Shown: piece after piece, positions 13,615 to 25,704 of the stretch
Numbering within the stretch: position 1 is the first letter of the stretch
Layout: the number at the start of each line of letters is the position of its first letter
Source of the DNA: Kappaphycus alvarezii
Taxonomy: Eukaryota > Rhodophyta > Florideophyceae > Gigartinales > Solieriaceae
Direction: 5' to 3'
Assembly: GCA_002205965.3 (NCBI GenBank)
Contig: NADL03000128.1
Span: 62,001-126,000 of the forward strand
Length of the DNA: 64,000 nt
The notes under the pieces: model-generated
Told to the model about the DNA's origin: nothing
Databases searched by the model: none
Seen by the model: the letters and a program-made list of their open reading frames with translations, nothing else
Program-made: the position numbers and the translations under genes

Positions 13615-14544
13615 ATGCAAAACACTCGGCATCAAATCCATCTTTTGCAGACTATTATTCAGCGCCCTAGTTCCAGCTCTTCAGAAAAACGCTCTATTCC
13701 TGACATTTTTGTGATTGAAGAAAGGTGGGAAATAAAAAAAGAAATCGGGGACGGACATAGCGCAAAGATTTTTGAAGGCATTGATCTTGCTAGAGGAATA
13801 AATGTTGTTGTAAAAATCGCTAATAAAAATAAAAATGGGTATCTCAGGAGAGAGTACGAAATTTATCAGGCATTGCGTGATAAGTTTGGGTACCATCCAG
13901 GGTTTCCGAAACTATTGCACTTTGGAATGCATCACCAAGAAGAAGTTCTCATAATGATGCCGCTCAGGTGTAATCTTGATGATGAGCTCAGACGTTACAA
14001 TACTGAAATGGGTAGTAATGTGCCTCTAGTAATCGTGAAGAAAGTTGGTAGGCAGATTATCAGTCACCTCAGGGATTTGCACAGCATTGGTTACTTACAC
14101 ATGAATTTATCTCCACGGAATATTATGACTACTTCAAGCACTTGCTTTAATGTGTGCCTTATAGACTTTGGCTTCTGCGCTTCTTATCATAATCGAAAAG
14201 GAGATCATTTTCAGTATAACATATTTGATGGAAGCGCTGCACTGTCGCCATTTGCATCCGCCAATCAGCTGTGTGGTTTAAGTATTGGACGGAAAGATGA
14301 CCTTGAATCGCTAGGTTATGTCTTGGTATATCTATACAAGAAGTATTTTAGATGGTCTCAGGATGTACTTGAGTTTAACATTACAAGAATTGCTAACGAC
14401 GCACATAAGTCCATGCAAAAGTTTTCACTCAAAAGATTTTGTAGCGGAATGGGCATTTCAATGGAAAAGTATTTCAAATATCTTTGGAACCTCAACTATT
14501 GCTCCCAACCAGACTATGAATTGTTAGAATCATATCTAAGATGA
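13615..14544 (+). CDS. casein kinase 1-like pseudokinase, paralogue of the gene at 4136
   Basis: A single 309-codon frame, the same length as the kinase at 4136 and alignable to it from residue 31 to the end without a gap (about 160 of 279 residues identical by hand count). It keeps the beta-3 lysine (VVVK, K67), the DFG motif (184-186), GRKDDLESLGYVLVYL (225-240) and the C-terminal MEKYFKYLW. The catalytic loop, however, reads LHMNLSPRN at 161-169: the proton-accepting Asp is Asn (N164) and the following Lys is Ser (S166). The glycine loop is also altered (GDGHSAKIFEG). The rest of the fold is conserved and the frame is open, so this looks like a maintained pseudokinase, perhaps a regulator or scaffold for its partner, rather than a decaying copy. 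An overlapping upstream frame (13457-13714) is taken as noise. Residual activity cannot be excluded from sequence. Confidence 0.85.
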   Translation: MQNTRHQIHLLQTIIQRPSSSSSEKRSIPDIFVIEERWEIKKEIGDGHSAKIFEGIDLARGINVVVKIANKNKNGYLRREYEIYQALRDKFGYHPGFPKLLHFGMHHQEEVLIMMPLRCNLDDELRRYNTEMGSNVPLVIVKKVGRQIISHLRDLHSIGYLHMNLSPRNIMTTSSTCFNVCLIDFGFCASYHNRKGDHFQYNIFDGSAALSPFASANQLCGLSIGRKDDLESLGYVLVYLYKKYFRWSQDVLEFNITRIANDAHKSMQKFSLKRFCSGMGISMEKYFKYLWNLNYCSQPDYELLESYLR

Positions 14545-15779
14545 ATCGAAAATCATTCTAAAAACGTTTCTATTTTGGGGAAATTAATTATGGTGATTAG
14601 AGTCATTATGGATTTTCGAGCAGTACGAGTCCCGCATCGTTCGACTCGGGACTCGTTGTGCGTTAAAGCTATCAACAATGAGGAAGTCTTAGATAGATAT
14701 TAAATTAAAATACACAACTGGCTTCATGAGAAACGTGCGATAGGTTCAGAAATTCCATAAGTTTTCATTTCTTGAAAATTTGCGTTTTTCGTACTCTCTG
14801 TTATGAAGCCTTGTAAAAAAATATGCTATGAAATCATCACCTAATTGTAATATGTCCCTACTCAATAAAAATATCAGTTAATTCTATCTTTGAGCGTGGA
14901 ACTTGAACAGTATTTCCTCAGGTAAGTATGGAGAACGGTCGTAATTACTATATGTTTAGTGGATTGAACTAATTTTCGAAAATGAATCAGTCATCTACTG
15001 GACATTCTTCAATGTTTTCCCCCATAAGGATAAATGTACACTGATAAGGCATAATTTGCTTTTTCACCCATTTGTACTCAAATCTTTACAGTTTAAGATA
15101 TCATTTCAGTACCTCTATTTTGAACTCATTCATTTTGTTCAATTAAAATAACTACAGTCAACATTTACTGATATGCGGCAATAAATCAGCTTCCATATCA
15201 ATAAACTTAGCACTCAAGTTTCTAAGTATGAATATGTGAATGGAAAATATTCTTTTTCACAAAATATAGACTTATTAGTGAGGAGATGTTTGAATGGGAG
15301 ACAGCCAATCAAAATTGGGTCCAAAATTGACTTTTTTCGTTTTGCTGGATTCTTTACTCTCAGATAAATAATTAAAATAGCGATAATTCTGTTTTTAGTA
15401 TAGTTTGAGCTAAAATTCGAGTGCTCTAGCTAATTTATTCGATAAGCTATACAAGTTGCTTTTGCATCGTTTTTAACCCCTACAATACATAAATCATTAT
15501 ATTTTCAAGTTATTCGTACAGATTCTTGCAATTAGTGAGGATTTGATTAAACTATATTTGATTTGTTCTCACTCGCAAAGAAATCAACCAATTTTACTAG
15601 AACAGGTAACTCAAAGTTATATTTACCTAGTAAATTATAATATGAAAAAACATTAAACTAAAGAGCTTTTCTCTATTCAGTACAGCATCCTCATTATTTT
15701 GCTCTTCTCAAAAAGTTCCAAATATTCGTCACATTACATTTTTGTGGTCGATAAAGATTGGTGCTGATGCTATAGGGGA
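14545..15779. other. AT-rich region, nothing recognised
   Basis: Downstream flank of the pseudokinase gene. A locally GC-richer 40 bases (about 14,625-14,665) with repeated GACTCG/ACTCGGGACTCG words is the only visible structure. No gene or repeat family was identified. Confidence 0.5.
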
Positions 15780-18120
15780 ATCGAACATGGAGGTTCAACC
15801 GCATATTTTCTGGATTTAGATGAAAAGGAAGAGCGATTAATCCGTACAATTCTGGACATGAAGAGAAAATTCTTATTCAATATTCCGGTACTGACCGAGG
15901 ACTTATGGATATTAGCCATAAATACGGCATGATTAATCCGTAGCCATTTGGTGATGTCAAGTTTGTAAATGAATTAAATGGCCTTTAAGGTCACAAAACA
16001 GCACAAAAGGACGCTAGAAAACTTCAAAAGTTTGGATACAAAGCGTATCTATAAAAGCAAGAGGATAATCGGGACATAAAGTTTGACAGTAGAACAACAC
16101 AGATGGTTTTGATGGAGTACTGTAAAGGGGATGCATAAAGATTCTTCACTCTTCTAGATTCGAAAAATATTGAGAGTAAGGATGTGACATGCAATGAAAA
16201 CATGGAAAAAGCCTAGAAAGAGAAGAAGGTAATTGAATTTGACATGAATGAAAATGATGTCATCTTTTGTCAATATAAATCTAGTGAGGGTGCACTGAAT
16301 GGCAGAGCTCATTAATCAGCAGATGAAGAAGAAAAATTCTAGTGCGAAACCTTTAAATGAGAAGCACAGCTTAGCGAAAACCACAAGTGTAATAAAATTT
16401 AAAATGGAGATGGATCCGATAAAAAAACTGCAGAGCATCAAACATACTCGCTTGGTATTCGCCAAACTAATCATCTCACGGCAGTAATACCACCCAGACG
16501 GTTCGGGTATGAGTAAATTAGCACAAGAGCGGAAGAAAAAATTAATGATGGCAGTATTCCAAAATCGTACCCAGAAGCCCTTGAGATGAAAGATGATGCT
16601 GATTGGATAGACACAATAAAATACGAGACGAATTATTTGAAAAAACTGAACTCTTGGGAGCTAGTCAGCATATCAGAAGGAAGAAGTAATTAAAGCAAAG
16701 TTGTTGTTTCACCTCAGTCGTTATGCAAAAGGGGAAGTGGAAACATACAAAGCAAGGTTGGTGGCGAAAGGTTTCTACAGATAACTGGAGTCGATTTCAC
16801 AGAAGTTTGTGTCCATGTCGCAAACTACTCAACAACTAGGCTATTGTTTTTTGCAGTAAATTTTCGCTTTAGAGATCTCAAATTTAGATCAAGAATTTAT
16901 CCGCAATTGCACCGTTAAAGATGGAAATCTATTTAGATCAACCTTCTGCTTTTTTTGAAAAGGCTTAGAGGGGCGAGTTCACCAACTCAAAAGGCGCTCT
17001 ATGGATTTCTATAAGCTTCAAAGGAATTCAATGTGCTCTTAGACAAGTTCTTTTTTTCTCTCGGCTACGATGCGTGTGAGGCAGACCCAACTTTGTACCT
17101 TTGCCAGAAATGCGAAAAAGATATGTTTCTGCTAGTGTAGGTATGTATTATTGGTAGTATCAGTGGAGAATTACGGGAGCAGCGTCAGGATTCACAACAG
17201 GGAAAGGATGGAGATAATCCTCAAGTTCTTCAAAATGGAGAATTGCAAACCAGTCGCGATGCCACTACTTCATTTACTGTACCTAGCATTGGAATGTAGA
17301 GGAACTTTAACATGTACGACTCCTTCTAGGAAGCTGGTCGTCGCTCTGATGCACCTTTTTAATACGGTAAGACCGGGTATTTTTTAGACGTAACTATCTC
17401 GTGGTCTACATGCACCGCCTTGTTATGCGTTCTTGACGGCAGAAAAACATGTACTCAGATACCTCAAGGATTCAGCTGGAATAAGAATCAACTACCAGAA
17501 AGCCTAATTTACAGAATTGATGGAACTCAGCAATGCGGACTGCGAACAGGAAACGCAAACAAGAATGTCAATTAGCGATTATTCGTTTTTGTGTGATTGA
17601 TTGTTAATCAGCTGGCGATCTAAGCAACCAACATGGGTAGGCCAGAACTGAAAAGAAGTGGAATTTGAAACATTAGCATTTGTTATATGAGAAGTGCTCT
17701 ATTTGAATAATTCCAAGTATTTATTCAACAAAGTATTTGATGATAGTACCGTGGAGCGTTTGTTCAAGCTTCGAATTAGTGAGGACAATATGGGCTGAAA
17801 CCTTGATTCCCATACACTACTCGTCTCTGAAAGGTCTAAACACGAAGAGATCAAATATCGTTTCCTAGTAGACAATTTCTTGCGTAGTACCGTAAAATGT
17901 ATTATGATCCAGCCAGTACAATGACTTCCGACGTCATGACTAATAATTTTAAGCGTACTAGATTCAAGCAGATGAAGAATCTCTCGAAAATGGAATGGTC
18001 AACTTTTGGTGAAAAGTTGGTTGTGCATGTATGTAATCGCGACCAAAATGTTATTCAAAGGGAGGATTGGTTGACCTTACAATTGGTATATGAATTTGGA
18101 CTTTTGTGGGGGTTGAGCAC
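15780..18120 (+). pseudogene. Ty1/copia-type pol relic (integrase C-terminus, reverse transcriptase, RNase H)
   Basis: Read in several frames with many stops, the order of motifs matches the second half of a copia Pol. About 15,990-16,200 carries an integrase C-terminal segment (KFDSRTTQMVLMEYCKGD and SKDVTC, like the family's KLDxRxxxxxFLGY and SRDVxF). About 16,550-16,680 holds the linker SYPEALEMKDDADWIDTI followed by LNSWELV. About 16,740 begins the RT with YKARLVAKGF in shifted frames; near 17,100 is a relic of the FLLVYVDD region. At 17,517-17,700 is an RNase H-like MELSNADCEQETQTRMSIS and ISWRSKQ. The Pol terminus SKHEEIKYRFLVD (about 17,836) through DVMTNNFKRTRFKQ (about 17,930) mirrors HIDVRYHFIRE and the DxLTKPL-type end. 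The copy is clearly non-functional, and its promoter end and gag are not adjacent. Confidence 0.8.
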
Positions 18121-19370
18121 TAGGCTAGTTTGAGCATTTACACTCGCTAGACTTTACTGTAGGCAAAAATGATTTGGGTTTGATTTCCAGCTCAACTCCC
18201 CGCACACATACTAAAAGCTACCCCGAAATGGTGTATAACATAGCGCTAGACCAAGAAATAGACCGAAAGGAAATATTTTAAGTGATAAATGTATCAGGAT
18301 GAAAGGTGGCTGTAGTTCATGCATACTCAGCGAGGCACTGAGATTTTTCAGTAAATCTTCTGCAGCTGAAGAAAATGACACCCAAAGTGACCTTGTAGCG
18401 CACCAATGGTATCTAGTGGGACCAATGAAACGAATTTTGAAGGACAAAGAACTTTAATTTATAGTTTAAACTGATTCATGCATCGAATAATTTATTACTT
18501 GGTAATGTTTCCAAACATTTCAGATATCCAAAGCCTCTATTTTCATATTTAAAAAAAGGAGAGACTGTCCAAACACAACGTCAAATCAATGACATAAACG
18601 GACCATAAAGAGGTACAAAACCAATAAGGGGAGTACTTCGGCACAAATAAAAAGAAATATATATATTGTGCACGAAATATCGTGAAGAATCCAGATACAC
18701 GCCCGTAGGAGGGATCAAGTGAAGTTAAAGAAGGAAAGTGGTTCATTGGGAGGCTATATAACTTTAACATATATAGAGAAATCTCAGAGGTTTCTGTGGC
18801 TTTAAGAACTTACAATTAGGGGCTAAAGTGTGCTTCTTTCTTTATTGCACTCTATTAACCACTGTTTTTCTCAATATTAGTCAAGCTAACCCACACAAAA
18901 AATCTTTACTTTCTCAATCCACCAATAGGATTAATTATGGTGAATATCTACTTAAATATCCATTGACTAAACCAGTGACGCATAGACTCCATGACAGCCC
19001 AATATGTAGCCTCTATTTACATTCTTTTACATGTGAAGCGCCTTTTTTCAGTTCGCGTATCCCGTGTAGTGTCACTATACTAACTCTATACTATGAAAAT
19101 TACATTACTTCCTATCAAGTGTTTTCATATGGACGGCAGCGGCGATTGTGTTGAAAAAAGTTCCAATCTTGGCATCGGAAGCTCTAAATCATGAAATGAA
19201 TGACCACAGCTTACTCCCCAGATTCCATTAGGAATGTAAAATCATTGAGCACTCTGTTTCGACATGATCAGGAATTTGTTGGTAAATATGAAATTATCAG
19301 ACCCAAAACTGTCGATAGAAGCTCTAAATATCGCATATTAAGTACAGAGGCTTGGTACTACTAGAATTTA
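18121..19370. other. possible LTR remnant and unassigned DNA
   Basis: Right after the copia pol relic a purine tract (GTGGGGG, about 18,107-18,113) precedes a TGAGC start, the position expected for a polypurine tract and 3' LTR, but no second LTR was found to prove it. A 108-codon plus frame (18828-19154) begins with a hydrophobic stretch resembling a signal peptide, yet has no recognised domain and is probably chance. Confidence 0.3.
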
Positions 19371-19640
19371 CGAGTTCAATGCCCTTCCAAACGAAGCCAT
19401 TTGGGAAAATGTCCCAAATGTGAGACACTTTCAGATATTTGGGAGTAGGTCATTTTTATTTAAACTGGATGCTAAGCGTACCGGAAATTTTGATACTTAA
19501 GGGAAAGAGCGAAACTTTGTTTGATATTTTATAGTTAATGCTTATCAAACTCCTTTTCTAGGTGTATGGACCATAGAAGGAAGCAAATATGTCAATATCT
19601 TGGAGAGTGATATGCGGAATGTTTGGACTGCTGGAAATCA
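19371..19640 (+). pseudogene. second copia integrase fragment
   Basis: The plus strand reads WENVPNVRHFQIFGSRSF, then KLDAKRTGNFDT, matching the end of copia integrases (PxxxW..KPxVxHLRxFGSxAF followed by KxxxKxxxGxFxGY). A stop falls within the following glycine/phenylalanine-rich segment. This lies downstream of the pol relic ending near 18.1 kb, although it belongs upstream of RT, so it is either a separate element or a rearranged piece. Confidence 0.65.
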
Positions 19641-21180
19641 TATTTCGTCCGACCCACTTTACCCGTCTATCATTATATATGAAAATTAAATTGAAATAGC
19701 GCATCAAAATAGTAGTAAGAAAAGAAAAGAATTTTAAATTGGAGATTAAAAAGTAGTTCGGAGCGGAGGAGAACGGAATGAAAGTGTGTAGCTAGGTACC
19801 GGGGATGAAATTGACTACCTTACATACAACCCATCCCTTCGTAATAAAGAGCACGGGAATACTGGGATCATATCACAGCGCTATCAGTTTTGTAAAGTAT
19901 CTCCTATGACGGCGGCTACTGGCAATGCACTGAAAATACCAAAATCCTATTAAAAGCGATAAATAATAGTAGCTCGGAGATATAAATGAAGGCCATCCAG
20001 CTCCAGAAGGATATGGTGACTTTATTCAATGTTTAAAGTAGATATCGAAGTTTAAGATAGAATAACACAGAAGTTTAAGGACTATGATCTGAACCAGGTG
20101 TTAAATGTGAGCAATACAGAGGGCAAGTACGCATTCATTTCTCATGGGCTTAATGCAGTAATATCAGAGATACAAAAGTACATCGGCCTTAGGTACCTAT
20201 TCTTTGTCGACGACGCGCGACGCGTATGCGGCGCCGCCGTTCTGCAATTCTTGCAGAATGACGGGACCGCATAAACAGCGTGATAATTGTTATGTTTGAA
20301 TTTCAAATTTAATGTTTATCACTTGAGCAAAGAGAAGATATATCACAATAAGTTCATTTTTGTTCCCGACAATGAATGTGGTTATTTGAACTGCCTCTGA
20401 ACTTCAATGAAACTGCAAAAACTGCGGCAAAGCAGATAGACATGTTAAGAGATGACTTTTATCCTCAATAAAGCTTTGCAATATGCCATAGGTTGCTGTC
20501 AAGTCTAGACTTTGACGATCAAAATTGAGGAGACATATATAACTAAAACATCAAGCTTTTCAGTATCTTTTCTCTTTATCTTTCAGGGGTCTCAACCTGA
20601 CTGGGTCTGTAGGGATTTTGTAGTGAAACCTTTACAGAAATCATAAAATTGTTATTTACGCTTTTTAGATGTGACCAATGTCTGAGTATTAGCATAGATC
20701 CTCGTAGTCAACCCTCATTCTGATATGACTAGCAGACGTCACCACCGTCACGCGGTTCGCAATGCGGCCGCTCAATGCGAGATTCTCAGGTCTGCCCTCG
20801 TTTCTATCGCACGACAGCGCAGCAACTGTCCTCATTTTGTTGGTTCCCATTCAGTTGTTCTATCGCGTTTAGCGGAGCGTTACTTGCGGGAGTGACATGA
20901 GCATAGGCGCTACCAAAATCGTTCAAACCTAATAAAAACGCCCTGTTTCATCTTCAACATTAATTTCCTGATCGCTTTGACTACCATTGTTCTGCATAAA
21001 GAAAGCTGACGTAGTTTGGATGGTTCAAGTAATGGTCTGGAACAAAGAACGATCTAGTAGAAACAGGTACGCAATCAGTACTTTCATTGATATCGTGTAG
21101 ACCTAAAGTGCCTTGATACTCCTGCTAGGTGGAGAGAAATGGAAATATTACTTGGCCAACATGCATAAAATATTTCAGAA
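19641..21180. other. degraded retroelement-like DNA with a zinc-knuckle-like scrap
   Basis: Plus-strand reading is partly protein-like (for example FKDYDLNQVLNVSNTEGKYA near 20,080). At about 20,415 it reads CKNCGKADRHVKR followed by a TGA, resembling a copia Gag zinc knuckle (CxxCGKxGHxxxxC) with one extra residue and the last Cys codon replaced by stop. A short GC-rich patch with GACGCG repeats lies at about 20,205-20,250. Nothing here is intact. Confidence 0.4.
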
Positions 21181-22975
21181 TTATTCTTTAAATGCATTGG
21201 AATGTGGTAGTTTGGGGGCAGACCTCGGGGAGGCTCTTCTCTCCCGGTATTTTGATCGAATTTTGGGTTGAAAAGAACTAATGGAGCTGTGCAAATATAC
21301 TGTCAGTCGCGTAGAAATGTTTTTTTGGATTGATTGAAAGCGCTGATCAAAAGAAAACAAGGTTGACCTTTTCAAGGTCAACCTTGTTCTGAAATTTGCA
21401 TTCTTTGCGACGCGTGGCGCATTTTTATTTTTTTCGTCGCGTACGAAGTGTAATCGCTCGTCTTCAAATTCCAGGCGGTCCTTTTTTAGCTGAGTGTGCA
21501 CCATATCGGCAAAGTTTAGTGCCACTCCAAGCTTTCCATGCCCATTTTTGCCGTCTACGTTCCATGTCAATATAGCGTTTCTTTCTTGTGTTTATTTCTG
21601 CTTCCATACAGGAAGCAAATAGCTCATTTACTTCCAATGAGCTCCTCCTCTTGCACTTTCCTCGCTTCTGCTTCGTTCAAGGCAACACTCTCTTTCCTCA
21701 TATCGTTACGCGCTTCAACCACCAAAATCAGAGGGTCCTCTACTTCTCAAATCTTCCCACAACCTTCGACTGAACTCTACTAGCTACATCGGCTTTATCA
21801 TAGTACTCTTGTAACTTGTCGTACCGATCTTGTATGTTTAGCCTTCCCGGCTTGAAAAAAGTTTACGTTCTTGTTGCCATTCGTGGAAGCTTCCCCGAAG
21901 GGCTTTGATAGGGATAAATCAACAGGAGAAGAGATACTCCGAACTAATTACCCCAAGAAGGAGGTGTTGCAAGCGACAAAAGTGCTACCATAGTATAGTT
22001 ACACGAAGAAAAAGGAGTGAATAAGGAAGAAAGTTGAGAGGGCTACAAGCAGGTATAGAAGGGCCAGGGTCTACAACTGATGCTCTGTGACCAACGTAAG
22101 AAAAATAATTCTTGGGTCTGAAGTTGACTTTCAACTTCTTACTACTCGGAACTTAACTTTAAGTTGTCTGTCAACTTGCCTGGCCTCCGCAAGGAGAAGA
22201 AGTTTAGTGAACTTATAGAATTTCTGCCTAACCCTAGAATCTCAAACAAACATACTAAGAACCATGAAATGCATCAAATGGAATCTTATGAACGAGAAAG
22301 ACTTACACCAGATACCATCACTATAAATATCTATAATTCTTCATTACTTTCTTATTCCTCTAAATCAAAGCCAAATAACTCCCTCAAAATTTACATTCCA
22401 CCCAAGCAGTCCCCACAAATATCCGCGAACGGCCTAGAATTCTCCATTGCCTCCTGGGAAATATATAGACCACGTGAGATGCCCCCATCCGGTTCCAGAG
22501 TCGGGACCACCTGGTCCATACTTTTCGGACCCCTCTCCACTATTCCAGCACTTTCAGTGTCTCCCACCCCCTCATCCTCCACGTCCTCCTCTTCATCCTT
22601 CTCTTTATCTTCGTCAGAAGAGTCATACATAAAGATTATTCCCTCAATTTCTTCATCGGTCTCCATGGGAGCTCCCCCACCGTTGTACATCAATGGCTCC
22701 CACGGGTCCACCCAGTTCTTCTCTTCATCTCTGCCTCTTCTGCCTTCTCGAAGCAGTTGCGTTGTACCCTCTCCTGAACGCGTTTCAGTTCCACTCTTTT
22801 ACAGTAGTCATAGTAGTCGGTTGGACAATTTGCCACCAAGGCCGGGGCGTTGAGGGGATGGCGGCTTCGGGATGACTTGGCGATGGTGACGGATGGGCGG
22901 AGATTGGTCATGTTAAAGGCAAAAAAAGGGGTGACCCGATGGGGTAGTTCATGGCGGGAAAGTTGCCCCAACGAC
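21181..22975 (-). pseudogene. minus-strand acidic Myb/SANT-like transposon gene relic, copy 1
   Basis: Several minus-strand frames read in order. Bases 22,975-22,690 give a basic leader with ELKRVQERVQRNCFEKAEEA. Bases 22,711-22,391 give an acidic domain with EDKEKDEEEDVEDEG, then GLYISQEAMENSRPFADI. Around 21,870-21,780 is a trihelix/SANT-like NIQDRYDKLQEYYDKAD, and 21,570-21,181 gives a charged coiled-coil-like part (KKDRLEFEDERLHFVRDEK). The minus frame is supported because the divergent copy at 32.6-33.7 kb conserves it (FADICGDCLGGM here against FEDSFWDCLGSM there). Such Myb/SANT-like proteins are often partners of DNA transposons. Stops and frame changes make this copy dead. A long plus-strand frame across the same bases is the mirror of the acidic domain. 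Confidence 0.55.
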
Positions 22976-23989
22976 GTCGATTTTAGACTTTAAATAGGGC
23001 AAAATATTCGAAACGTTTCACGTCCTTGGAAGAAATAAAAAATGTGAAGCAATGCCAAAGGTTTGATTTTGCCCTCGATTATGACAATACCTAAAAATTT
23101 GCTTGATAAAATATCGAAACTGAATTTGAAGGACGAAGCGGATCACGAGTCGAAAGATTCCTATTCTTAAAAAGGAGAACCAAAATGCTTAGAAAAACAG
23201 AAGTGAAGTTGTACAGTGAATTTGGGAATCATGGGAAAAGCCGTTCCATGATTTTTTTCCTGAATAAGAATGATATGGAGATTTGTTTTTGGAGAATCAT
23301 GGGCAGGAAGAAAACAAAAGTTTGCGGAGAGGACCACTCTCCTATAGAAAGGACCGCTTTGATACCAACAAAGGCCATCGCATAATTTGCGGCAAACAAA
23401 ATGGCAACGAACGATGGATTCCACTAATGTATGGGTTTTTCTGGTTACATCACTGATAGGAGCGCACAGAAATGACTTAATAACATATTATATCACTCCG
23501 GGGCTCCCGGAAAAAAGGCTGGCAGTTATAGGCGCTCCTTCCCTATCACCCTTAGCACAGAGCATATGTATCTCTACATCATGACGGAGGAATTCTTAAC
23601 ATTCGACACAAAGACCGTTTTACCGAGTCATAGTCTGACCTTTGTATGGACGGTACCCTCTGGAGAAAACCTTTTCTACAGAAGTTTCGCCGACGCAAGG
23701 TGCATGGGGTCAGTATTTGGTTCAGAATGCATTTCATTGCAGTACTGAAAAACATTCACTTTGCACTAGACGCTTATGCTGTGTGAAAGAAACTTTTGTC
23801 AGATTGAAGGCAGCAGACTACTTAGATCGCCAATATATTGCTATTACGAGGTTGAAACATCATTATGACAGCAGCCATCTAGTAATGCGATGAGGGCAGT
23901 ATTTCCTGCCTAGCGAAGCCAAAAGAATGGTTCGAAGGGAACCAAGTGTATCTATATCGATTTTCTTACCAATTTGCGGGGTTAGAGAC
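22976..23989. other. unassigned DNA between element relics
   Basis: Short overlapping frames on both strands (for example 23167-23424 minus, 23387-23584 plus, 23642-23893 plus) without a recognisable domain. It may contain the upstream part of the LINE fragment that follows, but no reverse-transcriptase motif could be read. Confidence 0.4.
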
Positions 23990-24490
23990 AGAGATCCTTC
24001 CCTTTTCCTCACATAAAGGGAGCTGTGAGATCCAGAGAAGGCATCAATGTTTTCGATATCACGCTTGAATGGACCCTCTTGTCCTCTCCCATAGAATGGG
24101 TCTCTGTTTTAATCAGTTAGCTTCCCTGAATGCAGCAAGGACTGCAAATTTTCGGAATGAACAAGAGTTCATCGCAACTTTCGCAATGTATAGGCACGTC
24201 CTAATTTCATTTCCCAGCTCAGAGGCAAGCAACCGGGCGCATACACTGTGGAAACGGAGGTCGCTCAGATTCTAGCTGTTAGAGCGACAGAAACTTTCGG
24301 AAATTCCTTACGGTTCTAATGCATTAGGCGAACTGCAGGGTATAGTGCAAGGAAATTATGCATCGGCTGTGACTTCAGAAGCTGCGTACCTTATGACTGC
24401 ATTTACTTCGTTCTTTTGAGGGACATTGTCGAAAAATTTGTGGCCTTTTGCCATTTAAGAATCCTTGCGCATCACGAGGCTGGATAAGAT
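23990..24490 (+). pseudogene. LINE (non-LTR retrotransposon) C-terminal end, degraded
   Basis: Plus-strand pieces in shifting frames match the shared C-terminal domain of the LINEs in this window: REGINVFDIT (about 24,036), FNQLASLNAARTANFRNEQE (24,112-24,171), ETEVAQILAVRATETFG (about 24,252), GNYASAVTSEAAYLM (about 24,350) and VEKFVAFCHLRILAHHE (about 24,428). The last corresponds to SSVAAFHHLRSPFDQD in the copy ending at 44,996. Retention of 3' ends only is what 5' truncation during LINE insertion produces. Confidence 0.65.
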
Positions 24491-25704
24491 CCACCGTAAC
24501 TGTAAAAATTAAATCAACCGCAATACTCCTGTTGCTATAATAAGGGGGAGTAGCTTGTCTCAATGATTGCAAAATAGGTTAGCCTAGAATGTTGAAGTTT
24601 CATCAGCGCTTGCCACAAAATTTCATGCAAAATCAAAATAGTGTAGAAGCTTGCTAGGTATCAGCCAGCCTTTTGCTCTAGAAAATGCACTCTCGGGCTC
24701 CTTCTTTTCCCCTTTGCCAGGTTATATGTTAGGAATAGATACATTGCAGCCTTTGGGTTATGTGGTCTTTTGGAATCTGGAAACTTTCCAAATACCTCCT
24801 GTTTGGAATTTTATTTTCTAACTTTTTGTTATGTATTAGTTACTCTTCTCTTTAATCTAAGGCTTAGTGAAAATTTTTGAAGCCCTATGAACTTAAGTTC
24901 AAATGATTTGTCAGGTTCCCATGTATGAATTATGGATGGAATGGAAAATGGAACATTTTCGCGGGTTGTAAAGTAGTTTGCGGCCAAGTTAACAAAACCG
25001 CGTATCTAATGGACTTCTACGCCAGCTGCTATAATGAAAAAAATTTAGATATCATGTTGACATGCTGTGCCGGATGAGGTGGTATGATGCGCTGACGTTG
25101 TTGGTACTTTAATTGTAATTTTATTTTCAATTGTTTTCAGACGGATGATGTGGGCTGTACTGTACTGTAGTGGTGCAGAGATGACATGGATACAAGTTAG
25201 GTACTATGAACATCGGATGCTCCAAAACTTATAAGGAGACGAATGGATGAAATTGTAGAGTCACTTACGGATCAGTATACCCCAGTGGAACGCTCACTAA
25301 ACTAGGTTGCATGCAACAAGGAGTACAAAAGATGTCGGATAACATCTTTAAAGTCATATAAAAGTGATACAGATGTTGAAAGTCAACCTGCTCACGAAAA
25401 AAACATTTATTTTTCTACATCCCTTGCGAATAGGTGGTAGATACTTCTCCTTCTATATTTTACGCGTAGTGCCTTGCCCATCCCTTCTTTATTTATCTCT
25501 TATTATTCCCACAACCATACTTTTGTAGCACTCTTGTCGCTTTCAACGCCCCGTCTTCGGAAAACTGGCTCTGAGAATGTCATTCTCGGTAGACTTATCC
25601 CAGTCACTTGGTACTCTTGTAGAGGGGTTGCGCCAGAAGTATTCGAGTTGCGAAGTATTATGTTTACTCTTAGTTTGATAGTACATATTTATTTAATTGC
25701 AGCC
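24491..25704. other. possible gypsy 5' flank or LTR, no gene recognised
   Basis: Untranslatable sequence before the gypsy gag start. Bases 25,440-25,700 are C/T-rich with a CTTT-rich tract and stay open in the gag frame from 25,474, so they may be leader or LTR. No matching second LTR was found downstream. Confidence 0.35.

Noticed and set aside
4136-14544. Giant-virus or bacterial origin for the kinases
   Set aside because: Nothing viral or bacterial surrounds them; the neighbours are eukaryotic retroelements and DNA transposons with splice-like signals.
22164-22853. 229-codon plus frame, Ser/Pro-rich
   Set aside because: It mirrors the acidic minus-strand domain; the diverged copy at 33.3 kb conserves the minus frame instead.
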